This document shows, one piece after another, positions 43,682 to 54,451 of a stretch of DNA of 64,000 bases; within the stretch, counting starts at the first letter, position 1, and every line of letters starts with the position of its first letter. A model generated the notes under the pieces. It was not told the origin of the DNA. It worked only from the letters and a program-made list of their open reading frames with translations, and made no database searches. The position numbers were made by a program, and so were the translations under genes. This stretch comes from Saccharothrix tamanrassetensis (GTDB lineage: Bacteria; Actinomycetota; Actinomycetes; Mycobacteriales; Pseudonocardiaceae). Location of the stretch: the NCBI RefSeq assembly GCF_014203665.1, contig NZ_JACHJN010000001.1, forward strand, positions 992,001-1,056,000, in the 5' to 3' direction.

Positions 43682-44149
43682 ATGCGCGTGAACGTGACGG
43701 TCAACGGGGAGCAGCGCCAGGCGGACGAGGTCTGGGAGGGTGAGAGCCTGCTGTTCCTGCTGCGCGAGCGGCTGGGCCTGCCCGGCTCCAAGAACGCCTG
43801 CGAGCAGGGCGAGTGCGGCTCGTGCACGGTCTACCTCGACGACGTGCCGGTGTGCTCCTGCCTGGTCGCGGCCGGCCAGGCGCAGGGCCGCGAGGTGCGG
43901 ACGGTGGAAGGCCTCGCGCAGGGCGACCGGCTCGACCCGGTGCAGGAGGCGTTCGTCGAGGCGGGGGCGGTGCAGTGCGGGTTCTGCACGCCCGGACTGG
44001 TGGTCGCGGCGCACGACCTGATCCGCCGGGTGCCCGACCCCGGCGACCCGGAGATCCGCGAAGCGCTCGCCGGGAACCTGTGCCGCTGCACCGGCTACGA
44101 GAAGATCATGGACGCCGTGCGGCTCGCCGCGCGCCGGGCGCGGTCATGA
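43682..44149 (+). CDS. Xanthine dehydrogenase 2Fe-2S subunit
   Basis: The 155-residue protein has a plant-ferredoxin-like cluster site CEQGECGSC...C (about 40-60) and the second cluster CGFCTPG with LCRCTGY (about 99-141). It shuttles electrons from the molybdenum centre to FAD. Its stop overlaps the deaminase start (ATGA), so a non-subunit gene lies between it and the Mo subunit. Confidence 0.96.
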   Translation: MRVNVTVNGEQRQADEVWEGESLLFLLRERLGLPGSKNACEQGECGSCTVYLDDVPVCSCLVAAGQAQGREVRTVEGLAQGDRLDPVQEAFVEAGAVQCGFCTPGLVVAAHDLIRRVPDPGDPEIREALAGNLCRCTGYEKIMDAVRLAARRARS

Positions 44150-45501
44150 CCCCCACCGTCCTCGACGGTGTCGCCGTGTCCACGATGGACGACTCGGGCA
44201 CCGAGTTCGCCTCCGGCCACGTGGTCTTCGAGAACGGCCGGATCACGGCCGTGGGCCCCGGCCAGGCCGCCAAGCCGAACGGGCCGCACACGTGGGTCGA
44301 CGGCAGCGGCTGCCTGGTCACCCCCGGCCTGGTCAACACCCACCACCACCTCTACCAGTGGGCGACGCGGGGCATCGCCCAGGACGCGACCCTGTTCGAG
44401 TGGCTGACCACGCTGTACCCGGTGTGGCGCGGGCTGGACGCGGAGGTCACGCACGCGGCGGCGTCGGCTGGCCTGGCCCGGCTCGCGACCACCGGCTGCA
44501 CCACCGCCGCCGACCACCACTACGTGTTCCCGCGGACCGGCGGCGACCAGTTCGACGCGCTGGTGGGCGCGGGCCGGCGGATCGGCCTGCGCCTGCACGC
44601 GATCCGCGGCTCGATGGACCGCGGTCGGTCCGACGGCGGTCTGCCGCCGGACAACCTGGTCGAAGACACCGATTCCGCTCTGGCGGCGACGGAGAAGGCG
44701 ATCGACGACTACCACGACCCGTCGTTCGAGGCGCTGGTCAGGGTGGCGGTCGGGCCGTGCTCGCCGTTCTCGGTCAGTCCCGGGCTGATGACCGGCGCGG
44801 CGGAACTGGCCCGCGCCAAGGGGGTCCGGCTGCACACCCACCTCGCCGAGACTCCGGACGAGGAGGACCGGTGCCAGGCCGAGTTCGGCTGCACACCGAC
44901 GCAGTACGCGGAACGCACCGGCTGGCTGGGTGAGGACGTGTGGCTCGCGCACACCGTGCACCTGTCCCAGGACGCGGTGAAGCGGCTCGGCGCGACCGGC
45001 ACCGGTTCCGCGCACTGCCCCACCTCGAACGGTCGCCTCGGCACGGGTATCGCGCCGGTGCGCGACCTGCTGGACGCGGGCGCGCCGGTCGGATTGGGCG
45101 TGGACGGCGCGGCGTCCAACGAGTCGTGCGGCATGGTGGAAGAGCTGCACCAGGCGTTGCTCCAGGCACGCCAACGCGGCGGCCCCGACGCGCTGGACGC
45201 CCGACAGGCGTTGTGGCTGGGCACCAGGGGAGGCGCCCGGTGCCTGGGCCGGGAAGCGGAGATCGGCTCCGTCGAGCCCGGCAAGCTGGCCGACCTGGCC
45301 GTGTGGCGGCTGGACGGCCTGGACCACGCGGGCATCGACGACCCGGTGGCCGCGCTCGTGCTCGGTCCGCCGCCGAAGCTGAAACTGCTGCTGGTCGGTG
45401 GCCGGACGGTGGTCGACGACGGCGAGCTGCGGACCGCGTCGGAGTCCGAGCTGGCCCGTGACCTGCGTGCCGCGAGCACCCGGCTGAAGGAGACCCGATG
45501 A
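44146..45501 (+). CDS. 8-oxoguanine deaminase-like amidohydrolase
   Basis: The 451-residue amidohydrolase has the metal ligands in NTHHHLYQW (about 65-73), THLAET, the His in LAHTVHL and Asp in GLGVDGAASNE. It is closest to 8-oxoguanine deaminases and the hydroxydechloroatrazine hydrolase group. 8-Oxoguanine would yield urate directly, and guanine would yield xanthine. It is coupled by 4-nt overlaps at both ends, between the Fe-S and Mo subunits of xanthine dehydrogenase, which ties it to purine catabolism. Confidence 0.88.
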   Translation: MTPTVLDGVAVSTMDDSGTEFASGHVVFENGRITAVGPGQAAKPNGPHTWVDGSGCLVTPGLVNTHHHLYQWATRGIAQDATLFEWLTTLYPVWRGLDAEVTHAAASAGLARLATTGCTTAADHHYVFPRTGGDQFDALVGAGRRIGLRLHAIRGSMDRGRSDGGLPPDNLVEDTDSALAATEKAIDDYHDPSFEALVRVAVGPCSPFSVSPGLMTGAAELARAKGVRLHTHLAETPDEEDRCQAEFGCTPTQYAERTGWLGEDVWLAHTVHLSQDAVKRLGATGTGSAHCPTSNGRLGTGIAPVRDLLDAGAPVGLGVDGAASNESCGMVEELHQALLQARQRGGPDALDARQALWLGTRGGARCLGREAEIGSVEPGKLADLAVWRLDGLDHAGIDDPVAALVLGPPPKLKLLLVGGRTVVDDGELRTASESELARDLRAASTRLKETR

Positions 45502-47717
45502 GCCTGACCCCCGCCGAACTGACCTCCTCGGTGTCCGGTGGCATCGGCTCCAGCCCGCAGCGGCCGGACGGCCACCTCAAGGTGCGCGGCGAGTTCGCCT
45601 ACGCCTCGGACCTGTGGCACGAGGACATGATCTGGGGCGCGACCCTGCGCAGCCCGCACCCGTACGCGCGCATCGTCTCCGTCGACCTGACCGAGGCGTT
45701 GAAGGTGCCCGGTGTGTACGCGGTGCTGACCCACCAGGACGTGCCGGGGCGCAACCTGTACGGCCTGGAGCACAAGGACCAGCCGGTGCTCGCCGTGGAC
45801 GTCGTGCGCTACCAAGGGGAACCCGTCGCGCTGGTCGGCGCCGACCACCCGGAGACCGCGCTGCGTGCCATGAAGCGGATCGAGGTCGAGTACGAGGTGC
45901 TGACGCCGGTCGTGGACATGGAGACCGCGACCGAGGACACCCCGCTGCACCCCGGCGGGAACCTGGTCCGGCACGTGCCCGTGCGGCGTGGCGACCAGAA
46001 CGCGTCCGCCGAGGTGGTGGTCACCGGCCGGTACGAGGTCGGGATGCAGGACCAGGCGTTCCTGGGCCCGGAGTCGGGACTGGCGGTGCCCGCCGAGGAC
46101 GGCGGCATCGACCTCTACATCGCGACCCAGTGGCTGCACGTGGACCAGGCGCAGGTGGCGTCGGCGCTGGGGTTGCCGCTGGACAAGGTGCGGCTGACGC
46201 TCTCGGGCGTGGGCGGGGCGTTCGGCGGGCGCGAGGACCTGTCGATGCAGGTGCACGCGTGCCTGCTGGCGCTGCACACCGGCAAGCCCACCAAGATGGT
46301 CTACAACCGCGAGGAGTCGTTCTACGGGCACGTGCACCGGCACCCGGCGGTGCTGCACTACGAGCACGGCGCGGACCGCACCGGGAAGCTGGTGTACGTC
46401 AAGGCGAAGATCTACCTGGACGGCGGCGCGTACGCGTCCAGCACCTCGGCGGTCGTGGCGAACGCGGCGACGCTCGGCGTCGGCCCGTACGAGGTCGACA
46501 ACGTGACGGTGGACTGCTGGGGCGTGTACACCAACAACCCACCGTGTGGCGCCATGCGCGGCTTCGGTGCGGTGCAGGCGGCCTTCGCCTACGAGTCCCA
46601 GATGGACAAGCTGGCCGAGGCGCTGGCCATGGACCCGGTGGACGTGCGCATCGTGAACGCGATGTCCGAGGGCTCGGTGATGCCGACCGGTCAGGTGGTC
46701 GACTCGGCCGCACCGGTCGCACAACTGCTGAAGCTGGTCAAGGACAAGCCCTTGCCGCCGGTCTCCACGACCGTCGACCTGCGGGACATGCCCGGCGGCG
46801 TCTCGAACACGACGCACGGCGAAGGCGTGGTGCGAGGTGTCGGCTATGCCGTGGGAATCAAGAACGTCTGCTTCTCCGAGGGCTACGACGACTACTCCAC
46901 CGCGCGGGTGCGGCTCCAGGTCATCAACGGCGAACCGGCCGCGCTGGCGCACACCGCCGCGTGCGAGGTCGGCCAGGGCCTGGTGACGATCATGCAGCAG
47001 ATCGTGCGCACCGAACTGGGCGTGCAGCGGGTCACGATCCTGCCCATGGACACCAGCATCGGCAACGGCGGCTCCACCTCGGCGTCCCGGCAGACGTACG
47101 TGACCGGTGGCGCGATGAAGGCCGCCTGCGCCGCCGTGAAGGAGAAGCTCGCCAGGCTGGCGGCCGGGCGGAACACCACCGACCTCGTCGAGCTGCTGGG
47201 CGGTGAGGTCATCGACGAGACCGTGGAGTGGCGGCACCGGGCCACCGAACCGCTCGACCCGGTGACCGGGCAGGGCAACGCGCACGTCCAGTACGGTTTC
47301 GCCGCGCACCGCGCGGTGGTGGACGTGGACGTGGAGCTGGGCCTGGTGAAGGTGGTGGAGTTGGACTGCGCGCAGGACGTCGGCAAGGCGCTCAACCCGC
47401 AGGCGGTGCAGGGGCAGATCCAGGGCGGCACGGCGCAGGGCCTCGGCCTCGCGGTGATGGAGGAGATCCAGACCGCCGACGGCAAGGTCCGCAACCCGTC
47501 GTTCACCGACTACCTGATCCCGACCGTGCTGGACATGCCGCCGATGCGCATCGACGTGCTGGAACTGGCCGACCCGAACGCGCCCTACGGCGTGCGCGGC
47601 GTCGGCGAACCGCCCACCATCTCGTCCACCCCGGCCATCGTCGCCGCCATCCGCGCCGCCACCGGTCTCGCGCTGCCCCGCGTCCCGGTGCGCCCCGAGC
47701 ACATCACGGGGACCTGA
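45498..47717 (+). CDS. Xanthine dehydrogenase molybdenum-binding subunit
   Basis: The 739-residue protein of the aldehyde oxidase/xanthine dehydrogenase family has an N-terminal a/b hammerhead (about 20-130) and the Mo-cofactor domains. Motifs include GGAFGGREDLSMQ (about 236-248), GAMRGFGAVQ with its substrate arginine, EVGQGL near 490 and the catalytic glutamate in GVGEPPT (about 700). It hydroxylates hypoxanthine or xanthine to urate. ATG 45498 overlaps the deaminase stop by 4 nt. Confidence 0.94.
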   Translation: MSLTPAELTSSVSGGIGSSPQRPDGHLKVRGEFAYASDLWHEDMIWGATLRSPHPYARIVSVDLTEALKVPGVYAVLTHQDVPGRNLYGLEHKDQPVLAVDVVRYQGEPVALVGADHPETALRAMKRIEVEYEVLTPVVDMETATEDTPLHPGGNLVRHVPVRRGDQNASAEVVVTGRYEVGMQDQAFLGPESGLAVPAEDGGIDLYIATQWLHVDQAQVASALGLPLDKVRLTLSGVGGAFGGREDLSMQVHACLLALHTGKPTKMVYNREESFYGHVHRHPAVLHYEHGADRTGKLVYVKAKIYLDGGAYASSTSAVVANAATLGVGPYEVDNVTVDCWGVYTNNPPCGAMRGFGAVQAAFAYESQMDKLAEALAMDPVDVRIVNAMSEGSVMPTGQVVDSAAPVAQLLKLVKDKPLPPVSTTVDLRDMPGGVSNTTHGEGVVRGVGYAVGIKNVCFSEGYDDYSTARVRLQVINGEPAALAHTAACEVGQGLVTIMQQIVRTELGVQRVTILPMDTSIGNGGSTSASRQTYVTGGAMKAACAAVKEKLARLAAGRNTTDLVELLGGEVIDETVEWRHRATEPLDPVTGQGNAHVQYGFAAHRAVVDVDVELGLVKVVELDCAQDVGKALNPQAVQGQIQGGTAQGLGLAVMEEIQTADGKVRNPSFTDYLIPTVLDMPPMRIDVLELADPNAPYGVRGVGEPPTISSTPAIVAAIRAATGLALPRVPVRPEHITGT

Positions 47718-47842
47718 GCCGTGGTGGGTCGAGCCGCCTCCGGCGTGGTGCCGGCGGTACCGCCGCACGAAGACGCGGCCTCGCCGAGGCCCGGAACCGC
47801 CGCCGCGACCAAGTCGGGGCCGATCGGACACAGGAGCCCCCG

Positions 47843-48325
47843 ATGACCACCTCCGTCTCCCCGGACCACGCCTGGCTGCGCGAGTCGATCGGGTTGGCCA
47901 CCCGCAACGTCGCCGAGGGCGGCGGGCCGTTCGGGGCGGTGGTCGTCCGGGACGGCCTGGTGATCGCCACCGGGACCAACCAGGTCACACCCACGCTGGA
48001 CCCGACCGCGCACGCCGAGGTGGTGGCGATCCGGGCGGCGTGCCAGGCGGTCGGCGACTTCAGGCTGAACGGCTGCGTGCTGGTGTCGTCCTGCGAACCG
48101 TGCCCGCTGTGCCTGTCCGCCGCCCTGTGGGCGCGGGTGGACCGCGTCGTCTACGCCGCCGACCGGCACGACGCCGCCCGAGCCGGGTTCGACGACCGCG
48201 AGTTCTACGAGCTGTTCGGCAAGCCCCGCGAGCAGTGGAGCCTGCCGGTGCACCAGGTCTCCACCGGCGAGGACGACGCCCCGTTCGAGGCGTGGCTGGC
48301 CCGGGCCGACCGCGTCGACTACTGA
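47843..48325 (+). CDS. Guanine deaminase-like nucleoside/base deaminase (CDA fold)
   Basis: The 160-residue zinc deaminase has the HAE motif (TAHAEVVAI, about 56-64) and the PCXXC motif (CEPCPLC). It resembles the Bacillus-type guanine deaminase, which turns guanine into xanthine for the neighbouring dehydrogenase. ATG 47843 follows AGGAG. A 125-bp gap separates it from the xdh operon, so it may have its own promoter. Other purine or cytidine-type substrates cannot be excluded. Confidence 0.88.
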   Translation: MTTSVSPDHAWLRESIGLATRNVAEGGGPFGAVVVRDGLVIATGTNQVTPTLDPTAHAEVVAIRAACQAVGDFRLNGCVLVSSCEPCPLCLSAALWARVDRVVYAADRHDAARAGFDDREFYELFGKPREQWSLPVHQVSTGEDDAPFEAWLARADRVDY

Positions 48326-48464
48326 CGCCCCGAATCGACTACCGACCCCCGAACGGCCACGAGGCGCCGCTGCCGAGGCTTGACGACCCACGAACGGGGC
48401 AGGCGCAGGGCTCCGCGTCGCACGTGATGATCGAGCTGTGCGTCAGTGGCGGTCCGGCGGGCGG

Positions 48465-49082
48465 CTAGGCGCCCAGCAGGCCCCGTTCGTAAGCCACCGC
48501 CACGGCCGCGGCGCGGTCCTTCACGCCGAGCTTCGCGTACACGTGCACGAGGTGCGTCTTCACCGTCGCCTCGCTGATGAACAGCCGGGCCGCCGCCTCG
48601 CGGTTCGTGCAGCCGCGCGCGATCAGGCCGAGCACCTCGATCTCCCGTTCGCTCAACGGCTCCGCCGCCGGCGTCCGCACCTGTCCGACCAGCCTGGTGG
48701 CCACCGAAGGCGACAGCACCGCTTCACCCCGTGCCGCCGAACGCACCGCGCGGAACAACTCGTCGCGCGGCGTGTCCTTGAGCAGGTAGCCGGTCGCACC
48801 GGCCTTGATCGCGGGCAGCACGTCGCTGTCCGTGTCGTACGTGGTGAGCACCAGCACCCGCGCCGGGAAGTCGCGCAGCCGTTCGATCGCGGTCACCCCG
48901 TCCACCCCCGGCATCCGCAGGTCCATCAGCACCACGTCCGGGCTCTTCGCCCGCACCACGGCCTCGGCTTCCGCGCCGTCCGCCGCCTCGCCCACCACGT
49001 CCACGTCGCCGGCCGCCGCGAGCATCCCCCGCAGCCCGTCCCGCACCACCGGGTGGTCGTCCACGATCACCACCCTGATCAC
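48465..49082 (-). CDS. NarL/LuxR-type response regulator
   Basis: The 205-residue protein has a receiver domain with the acidic pair VDDHP and phospho-acceptor Asp54 (LMDLRMPG), and a C-terminal LuxR helix-turn-helix (LSEREIEVLGLIARGCTNRE, about 141-160). The GTG start overlaps the kinase stop by 4 nt. As last gene of an operon with a kinase and an ABC-2 exporter, it probably autoregulates that operon. Confidence 0.94.
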   Translation of the reverse strand: MIRVVIVDDHPVVRDGLRGMLAAAGDVDVVGEAADGAEAEAVVRAKSPDVVLMDLRMPGVDGVTAIERLRDFPARVLVLTTYDTDSDVLPAIKAGATGYLLKDTPRDELFRAVRSAARGEAVLSPSVATRLVGQVRTPAAEPLSEREIEVLGLIARGCTNREAAARLFISEATVKTHLVHVYAKLGVKDRAAAVAVAYERGLLGA

Positions 49083-50287
49083 CGGGCCACCTCCGCCGGG
49101 ATCGCGGGCACCGACGCCGACACCGCCGTGCCGCCGCCGGGCTCCGATTCGACCGCCAGCGAGCCGGCCAGCCGGGACACCCGCTGCCGCATCCCGACCA
49201 GGCCGTAGCCGTTCGTCTCCCGGCACGTGTCGAAGCCCGCGCCGTCGTCGCGCACGTCCAGCGTCACCACGTCCTCCATGTAGGACAAGGTAAGCCCCAC
49301 CCGCGACGCGGACGCGTGTTTGGCCACATTGGACAGAGCTTCTTGAGCGGTGCGCAGCAGGGCCACCTCCACCTCCGGGTGCAACGGCCGGGCCGGGCCC
49401 GTGGTGGACACGGTGGCCGGGACGCCGGTGTGGTCGTTCCAGCCCGCCGCCACTTCTGCCAGCGCGTCCGGCAGGTTGGCGTCGTCCAGCGCGGGCGGGC
49501 GCAGCGCGTGCACGGACCGCCGGGCTTCGGCCAGGTTCTCCCGCGCCAGCCGCAGCGCGGTGTCGATGTGCCGGGACGGCTCGTCCACGGCCTGGAGCTG
49601 GGTGATGATGCCGGTGAACCCCTGGGCGAGGGTGTCGTGGATCTCCCCCGCCAGCCGCTGCCGCTCGTCCTGCACGCCCGCCTCACGGGCCTGGATCAGC
49701 AGTTGGGCGTGCAGCCCGGCGTTCTCCTCCATCATGGACGCCAGCTGCGCCACCATCTCCTTGCGCCGCCGGGACTGCTCGGCGGTGATGTGCCCGAGGA
49801 ACGTGAAGGTGATCGCTATCGTCGTGATGAACACGACGATCACCAGGTACACGGCGATCGCCACGGGTTCGGCCGGTGGCAGGCCGCCGTGCAGCGATGT
49901 GGCGGCGAGCACCGCGTTCACCACGACACCGGCGAGCTTCCACCGACCCGGCAGCACCTCTATCGCGTACACGTACCCGGCGAAGGAGAAGAACCCGAAG
50001 ATCGGGTCGCTGAGCCCCAGCACGCCGTAGAAGACCAGGACGCCCGCGAAGAACACGGTCATCAGGCCGCTGCGGGACCGCCACCGCGGGTGCAGCGTGT
50101 GCCACCACAGCATCCACAGCCCGGCCGCGGTGGCGATCCCCAGGGTGACCGCGCGCTCCGCCGGGCCGTCTGGCGTGACCAGCACGTACATCACCATCGG
50201 CAGCACGAGGGCGAAGTACGGGACGATGTGCCCCGCGGAGTCGAGCCGCCGTTCCCACACGTCCAGCCTGTCAGCCACCTCGCGCAC
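49079..50287 (-). CDS. NarX/DesK-type sensor histidine kinase
   Basis: The 402-residue membrane kinase has about five or six N-terminal helices, a HisKA_3 dimerisation helix with ERQRLAGEIHDTLAQGF (the phosphorylated His is in EIHD) and a HATPase domain ending with NGYGLVGMRQRV. GTG 50287 immediately follows the permease stop (TAGGTG); GTG 50278 is an alternative. With no periplasmic domain it may sense membrane stress, possibly the state of the adjacent exporter. Confidence 0.92.
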   Translation of the reverse strand: MREVADRLDVWERRLDSAGHIVPYFALVLPMVMYVLVTPDGPAERAVTLGIATAAGLWMLWWHTLHPRWRSRSGLMTVFFAGVLVFYGVLGLSDPIFGFFSFAGYVYAIEVLPGRWKLAGVVVNAVLAATSLHGGLPPAEPVAIAVYLVIVVFITTIAITFTFLGHITAEQSRRRKEMVAQLASMMEENAGLHAQLLIQAREAGVQDERQRLAGEIHDTLAQGFTGIITQLQAVDEPSRHIDTALRLARENLAEARRSVHALRPPALDDANLPDALAEVAAGWNDHTGVPATVSTTGPARPLHPEVEVALLRTAQEALSNVAKHASASRVGLTLSYMEDVVTLDVRDDGAGFDTCRETNGYGLVGMRQRVSRLAGSLAVESEPGGGTAVSASVPAIPAEVAR

Positions 50288-51022
50288 CTACTCCCAGCGG
50301 AACGACCTGGCCGCGACGGTACCCGCCACCACCGAGGTCACCGCCAGGACGGCCAGGTGCACCGGGCTCGGCGCGGTGCCCAGCCAGGCGTCCTGCAACG
50401 CGCCCACGCCGGGCGGCAGGTGCTCGCCGATGCGGACCAAGAGGTCCGGCATCAGGAAGCGCGGCAGGTAGGCGCCGCCGAAGAACATGACCAGCATGAA
50501 CACCACCGTGGCCCAGCCGCCGGCGGACCGGGCGGTCGGCGCCCAGGCCGCGACCAGGAGACCCAGCGCGGACAGCGACAGCATGCCGAGCAGGCACGCG
50601 GCGAAGAACCCGAACGGGTTGTGCGGCAGGTCGATGCCGAAGACCAGCGTGCACACCACCATCAGCAGCCCGATCGACAGCACCCCCGCGATGAGGTTCA
50701 CCACGACCTGCGCCACCAACAACCGCCCGGGGTGGACCGGTGTGGTGGACAACCGCCGCAGCACGCCCTTCTCGCGGTAGGTCGCGACGGTCGCGGGCAA
50801 CTTGTTCAGCCCGAGGAACGCCAGCGCGATGACGACCAGCGTCGACACGTACGCGTCGATGAACCGGAGGCCGCCGAACGCCGGGTCCGGCGTGCGGAGC
50901 GCCGGGATCGCACCCAGCACCAGCAGCAGCACGGTCGGGAAGAAGATCGCGAACACGACCATGCTCGGCTCGCGCAGGAACAGCTTCCACTCGGTCATGA
51001 CGATCTTGTTCAAGGTGCTCAC
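50288..51022 (-). CDS. ABC-2 type export permease
   Basis: The 244-residue membrane protein has about six helices and the ABC-2 pattern (KLFLREPSMVVFAIFFPTVL, then YREKGVLRRLSTTPVHPGRL). The GTG start overlaps the ATPase stop by 4 nt. The pair would export a drug, peptide or lipid. The cargo is unknown. Confidence 0.92.
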   Translation of the reverse strand: MSTLNKIVMTEWKLFLREPSMVVFAIFFPTVLLLVLGAIPALRTPDPAFGGLRFIDAYVSTLVVIALAFLGLNKLPATVATYREKGVLRRLSTTPVHPGRLLVAQVVVNLIAGVLSIGLLMVVCTLVFGIDLPHNPFGFFAACLLGMLSLSALGLLVAAWAPTARSAGGWATVVFMLVMFFGGAYLPRFLMPDLLVRIGEHLPPGVGALQDAWLGTAPSPVHLAVLAVTSVVAGTVAARSFRWE

Positions 51023-51927
51023 TCCGAAAGCGCTCTGCCGGTGAGGCGGATGAAGGCGTCGTCCAGCCCGGCCTGCTCGATGCGCAGGTCGGCGGCGACG
51101 ATCTGGTTGCGGGCCAACAAAGACGTGACCGCGTGCAGCAGGTTCCCCCGGCCCGTCACGACGACCTGCGGCCCGTGCCGCTCGACCGCGTCGACCTCGG
51201 GCAGCCCCGCCAGCAACGCCGTGTCCAACGGCGAGGTGGGCCGGAACCGCACGGTCTGCTCGCCGTCCACCCGGGCCACCAGCCCGGCCGGGCTGTCCAC
51301 CGCGACCAGCCTGCCCGCGTCGATCACGGCGAGCCGGTCGCAGAGCCGTTCTGCCTCTTCCATGAAGTGCGTGACCAGGACCACGGTGACGCCGGAGTCG
51401 CGCACCTGCTCGACCAGCGTCCAGGTGTCCCGACGGGCCTGCGGGTCGAGCCCGGTCGTCAGCTCGTCCAGCACGGCGACCTTCGGCTTGCCCACCAACG
51501 CCAACGCGATGGACACCCGCTGCTTCTGCCCGCCGGACAGCTTCCGGTACTCGGTCCCGACCTCGTCGGCGAGCCCCAGCCGCTCCAGCAGTTCCCGCCA
51601 GTCCGCGGCGTCCCGGTAGAACGAGGCGTAGAGCTCCAACGCCTCCCCGACCCGGATCCGCTCGGGGAGCTCGCTCTGCTGCAACTGCACACCCAGCCGG
51701 GTGCGCAACTCCGCCCGGTCCCGCCGGGGGTCGAGCCCGTCCACCCGGATCGACCCGGAGTCCGCCGCGCGCAGCCCCTCGATGCACTCGACGGTCGTGG
51801 TCTTGCCGGCGCCGTTGGGCCCGAGGATCCCGAAGATCTCCCCCTCGTCGACGGAGAACGACACCCCGTCCACCGCGACCTTCCGGTCGTAGGTCTTGAC
51901 GAGGTCGACCACCTCGATGATTGCCAT
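51019..51927 (-). CDS. ABC exporter ATP-binding protein (drug/antibiotic type)
   Basis: The 302-residue ATPase has Walker A GPNGAGKTTT, Q-loop QLQQSELPE, signature LSGGQKQRV, Walker B VAVLDELTTGLD and H-loop VTHFMEEAE. The last 80 or so residues form the C-terminal extension seen in DrrA-like daunorubicin and NatA-type exporters. ATG 51927 follows GGGGG. It heads a four-gene coupled operon: ATPase, permease, kinase, response regulator. Confidence 0.94.
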   Translation of the reverse strand: MAIIEVVDLVKTYDRKVAVDGVSFSVDEGEIFGILGPNGAGKTTTVECIEGLRAADSGSIRVDGLDPRRDRAELRTRLGVQLQQSELPERIRVGEALELYASFYRDAADWRELLERLGLADEVGTEYRKLSGGQKQRVSIALALVGKPKVAVLDELTTGLDPQARRDTWTLVEQVRDSGVTVVLVTHFMEEAERLCDRLAVIDAGRLVAVDSPAGLVARVDGEQTVRFRPTSPLDTALLAGLPEVDAVERHGPQVVVTGRGNLLHAVTSLLARNQIVAADLRIEQAGLDDAFIRLTGRALSE

Positions 51928-52125
51928 GCCCCCAGCTTCGCGACCCCGCCACGCCACCGGATCGCTCACCGGGCCAGACCACGGGTCAACCGATCGGTTG
52001 ACCCGGCCCGCGCCGACCGGTGTCCGGAGCACCCCGACCGGCCACGTGGCGACGGCGGTCCCACCCGTTCAGGCTCTCGTCGGGTGGCGAGGCGATCGCC
52101 GGACCCCGGTGGTGGGCCCGCGAAA

Positions 52126-52156
52126 GGGGGCCTGTCCGGTCACCGGACAGGCCCCC
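52126..52156 (-). terminator. Near-perfect 15-bp hairpin after the LVIVD gene
   Basis: GGGGGCCTGTCCGGT (52126-52140) and ACCGGACAGGCCCCC (52142-52156) are exact complements around one base and extend 2 bp further as AA/TT. It lies 24 bp past the stop of the LVIVD-repeat gene and can also insulate the ABC operon promoter. Confidence 0.85.
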
Positions 52157-52179
52157 TTCGGGAGTGTGCTGCCGAGGGA

Positions 52180-53679
<1,500 letters not shown>

Positions 53680-53827
53680 CTCAGGTCTCCCCTTCCGAAC
53701 CTGTAGCAGGAACCGCAGTATTGCCCGTTCGCAACGCTAACCACCAGGCCCATTCGTCGGTAAGGTTTCGCTTTCCGCCCGGTGGGACGGCCGGGTACGT
53801 TGGCCCCGAACCTAGGGGGTCGGTCGG

Positions 53828-54451
53828 ATGCGGATCTTGTTCGTCGCGGCGGTGGTCGCCTTCCTGGCCGCGTGCACCTCGCAGTCGGAGGGCGCGCCGC
53901 CGGTCATCGTGCCCAAGGGGCCTGGTGAGCAGGCCGAGACCATGGACCCGGGCGACGTCGGCACGGACCGGTGGGTGGCACCCGGCGAAGCCGACCTGAA
54001 GTACGTGGCGAGCATGATCGTGCACCACCGGCAGGCGTTGGAGATGTCCTCACTCGCACCCGATCGGGCGTCGAACGAAACGGTGAAGGGCCTCGCGTCG
54101 CGGATCTACGACACGCAGGGACCGGAGATCGACGCCATGGAGCAGTGGCAGCGCCAGTTCGCGGAAAAGGCCCCGGCGCACGGCCACGACGGCACGCTGC
54201 CGCACGTGGACCACGACTCCATGCCGGGCATGGCCACCCCCGAGCAGCTGGCGGCGCTGAAAGCCGCTCGCGGGGCCGATTTCGACCGGCTGTTCCTGCA
54301 ACTGATGATCGCCCACCACGAGGGCGCCGTGAAGATGGCCGTCGACCTGCTGTCGACGGGCACGGACGTGCGGGTGGAGGAAATGGCGAACGACGTGGTG
54401 GCGTCGCAATCCGACGAGATCGCGCGGATGAAGGCGATCGTCATCCCGTAG
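53828..54451 (+). CDS. DUF305 lipoprotein
   Basis: The 207-residue protein starts at ATG 53828 with a short hydrophobic leader and lipobox FLAAC (Cys16), so it is probably anchored to the outer face of the membrane. Two ferritin-like DUF305 helices carry the paired His motifs MIVHHRQALEM and MIAHHEGAVKM, plus a His-rich loop (HGHDGTLPHVDHDSM). The family often appears with copper or other metal handling genes. Its last 11 nt overlap the convergent ABM gene. Confidence 0.9.
   Translation: MRILFVAAVVAFLAACTSQSEGAPPVIVPKGPGEQAETMDPGDVGTDRWVAPGEADLKYVASMIVHHRQALEMSSLAPDRASNETVKGLASRIYDTQGPEIDAMEQWQRQFAEKAPAHGHDGTLPHVDHDSMPGMATPEQLAALKAARGADFDRLFLQLMIAHHEGAVKMAVDLLSTGTDVRVEEMANDVVASQSDEIARMKAIVIP

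Noticed and set aside
44709-47831. Open frame of 1040 codons on the minus strand opposite the xanthine dehydrogenase genes
   Set aside because: It is antisense to two genes with complete active-site motifs. Its composition (His/Arg/Val-rich, no domains) is the usual artefact of GC-rich antisense frames.
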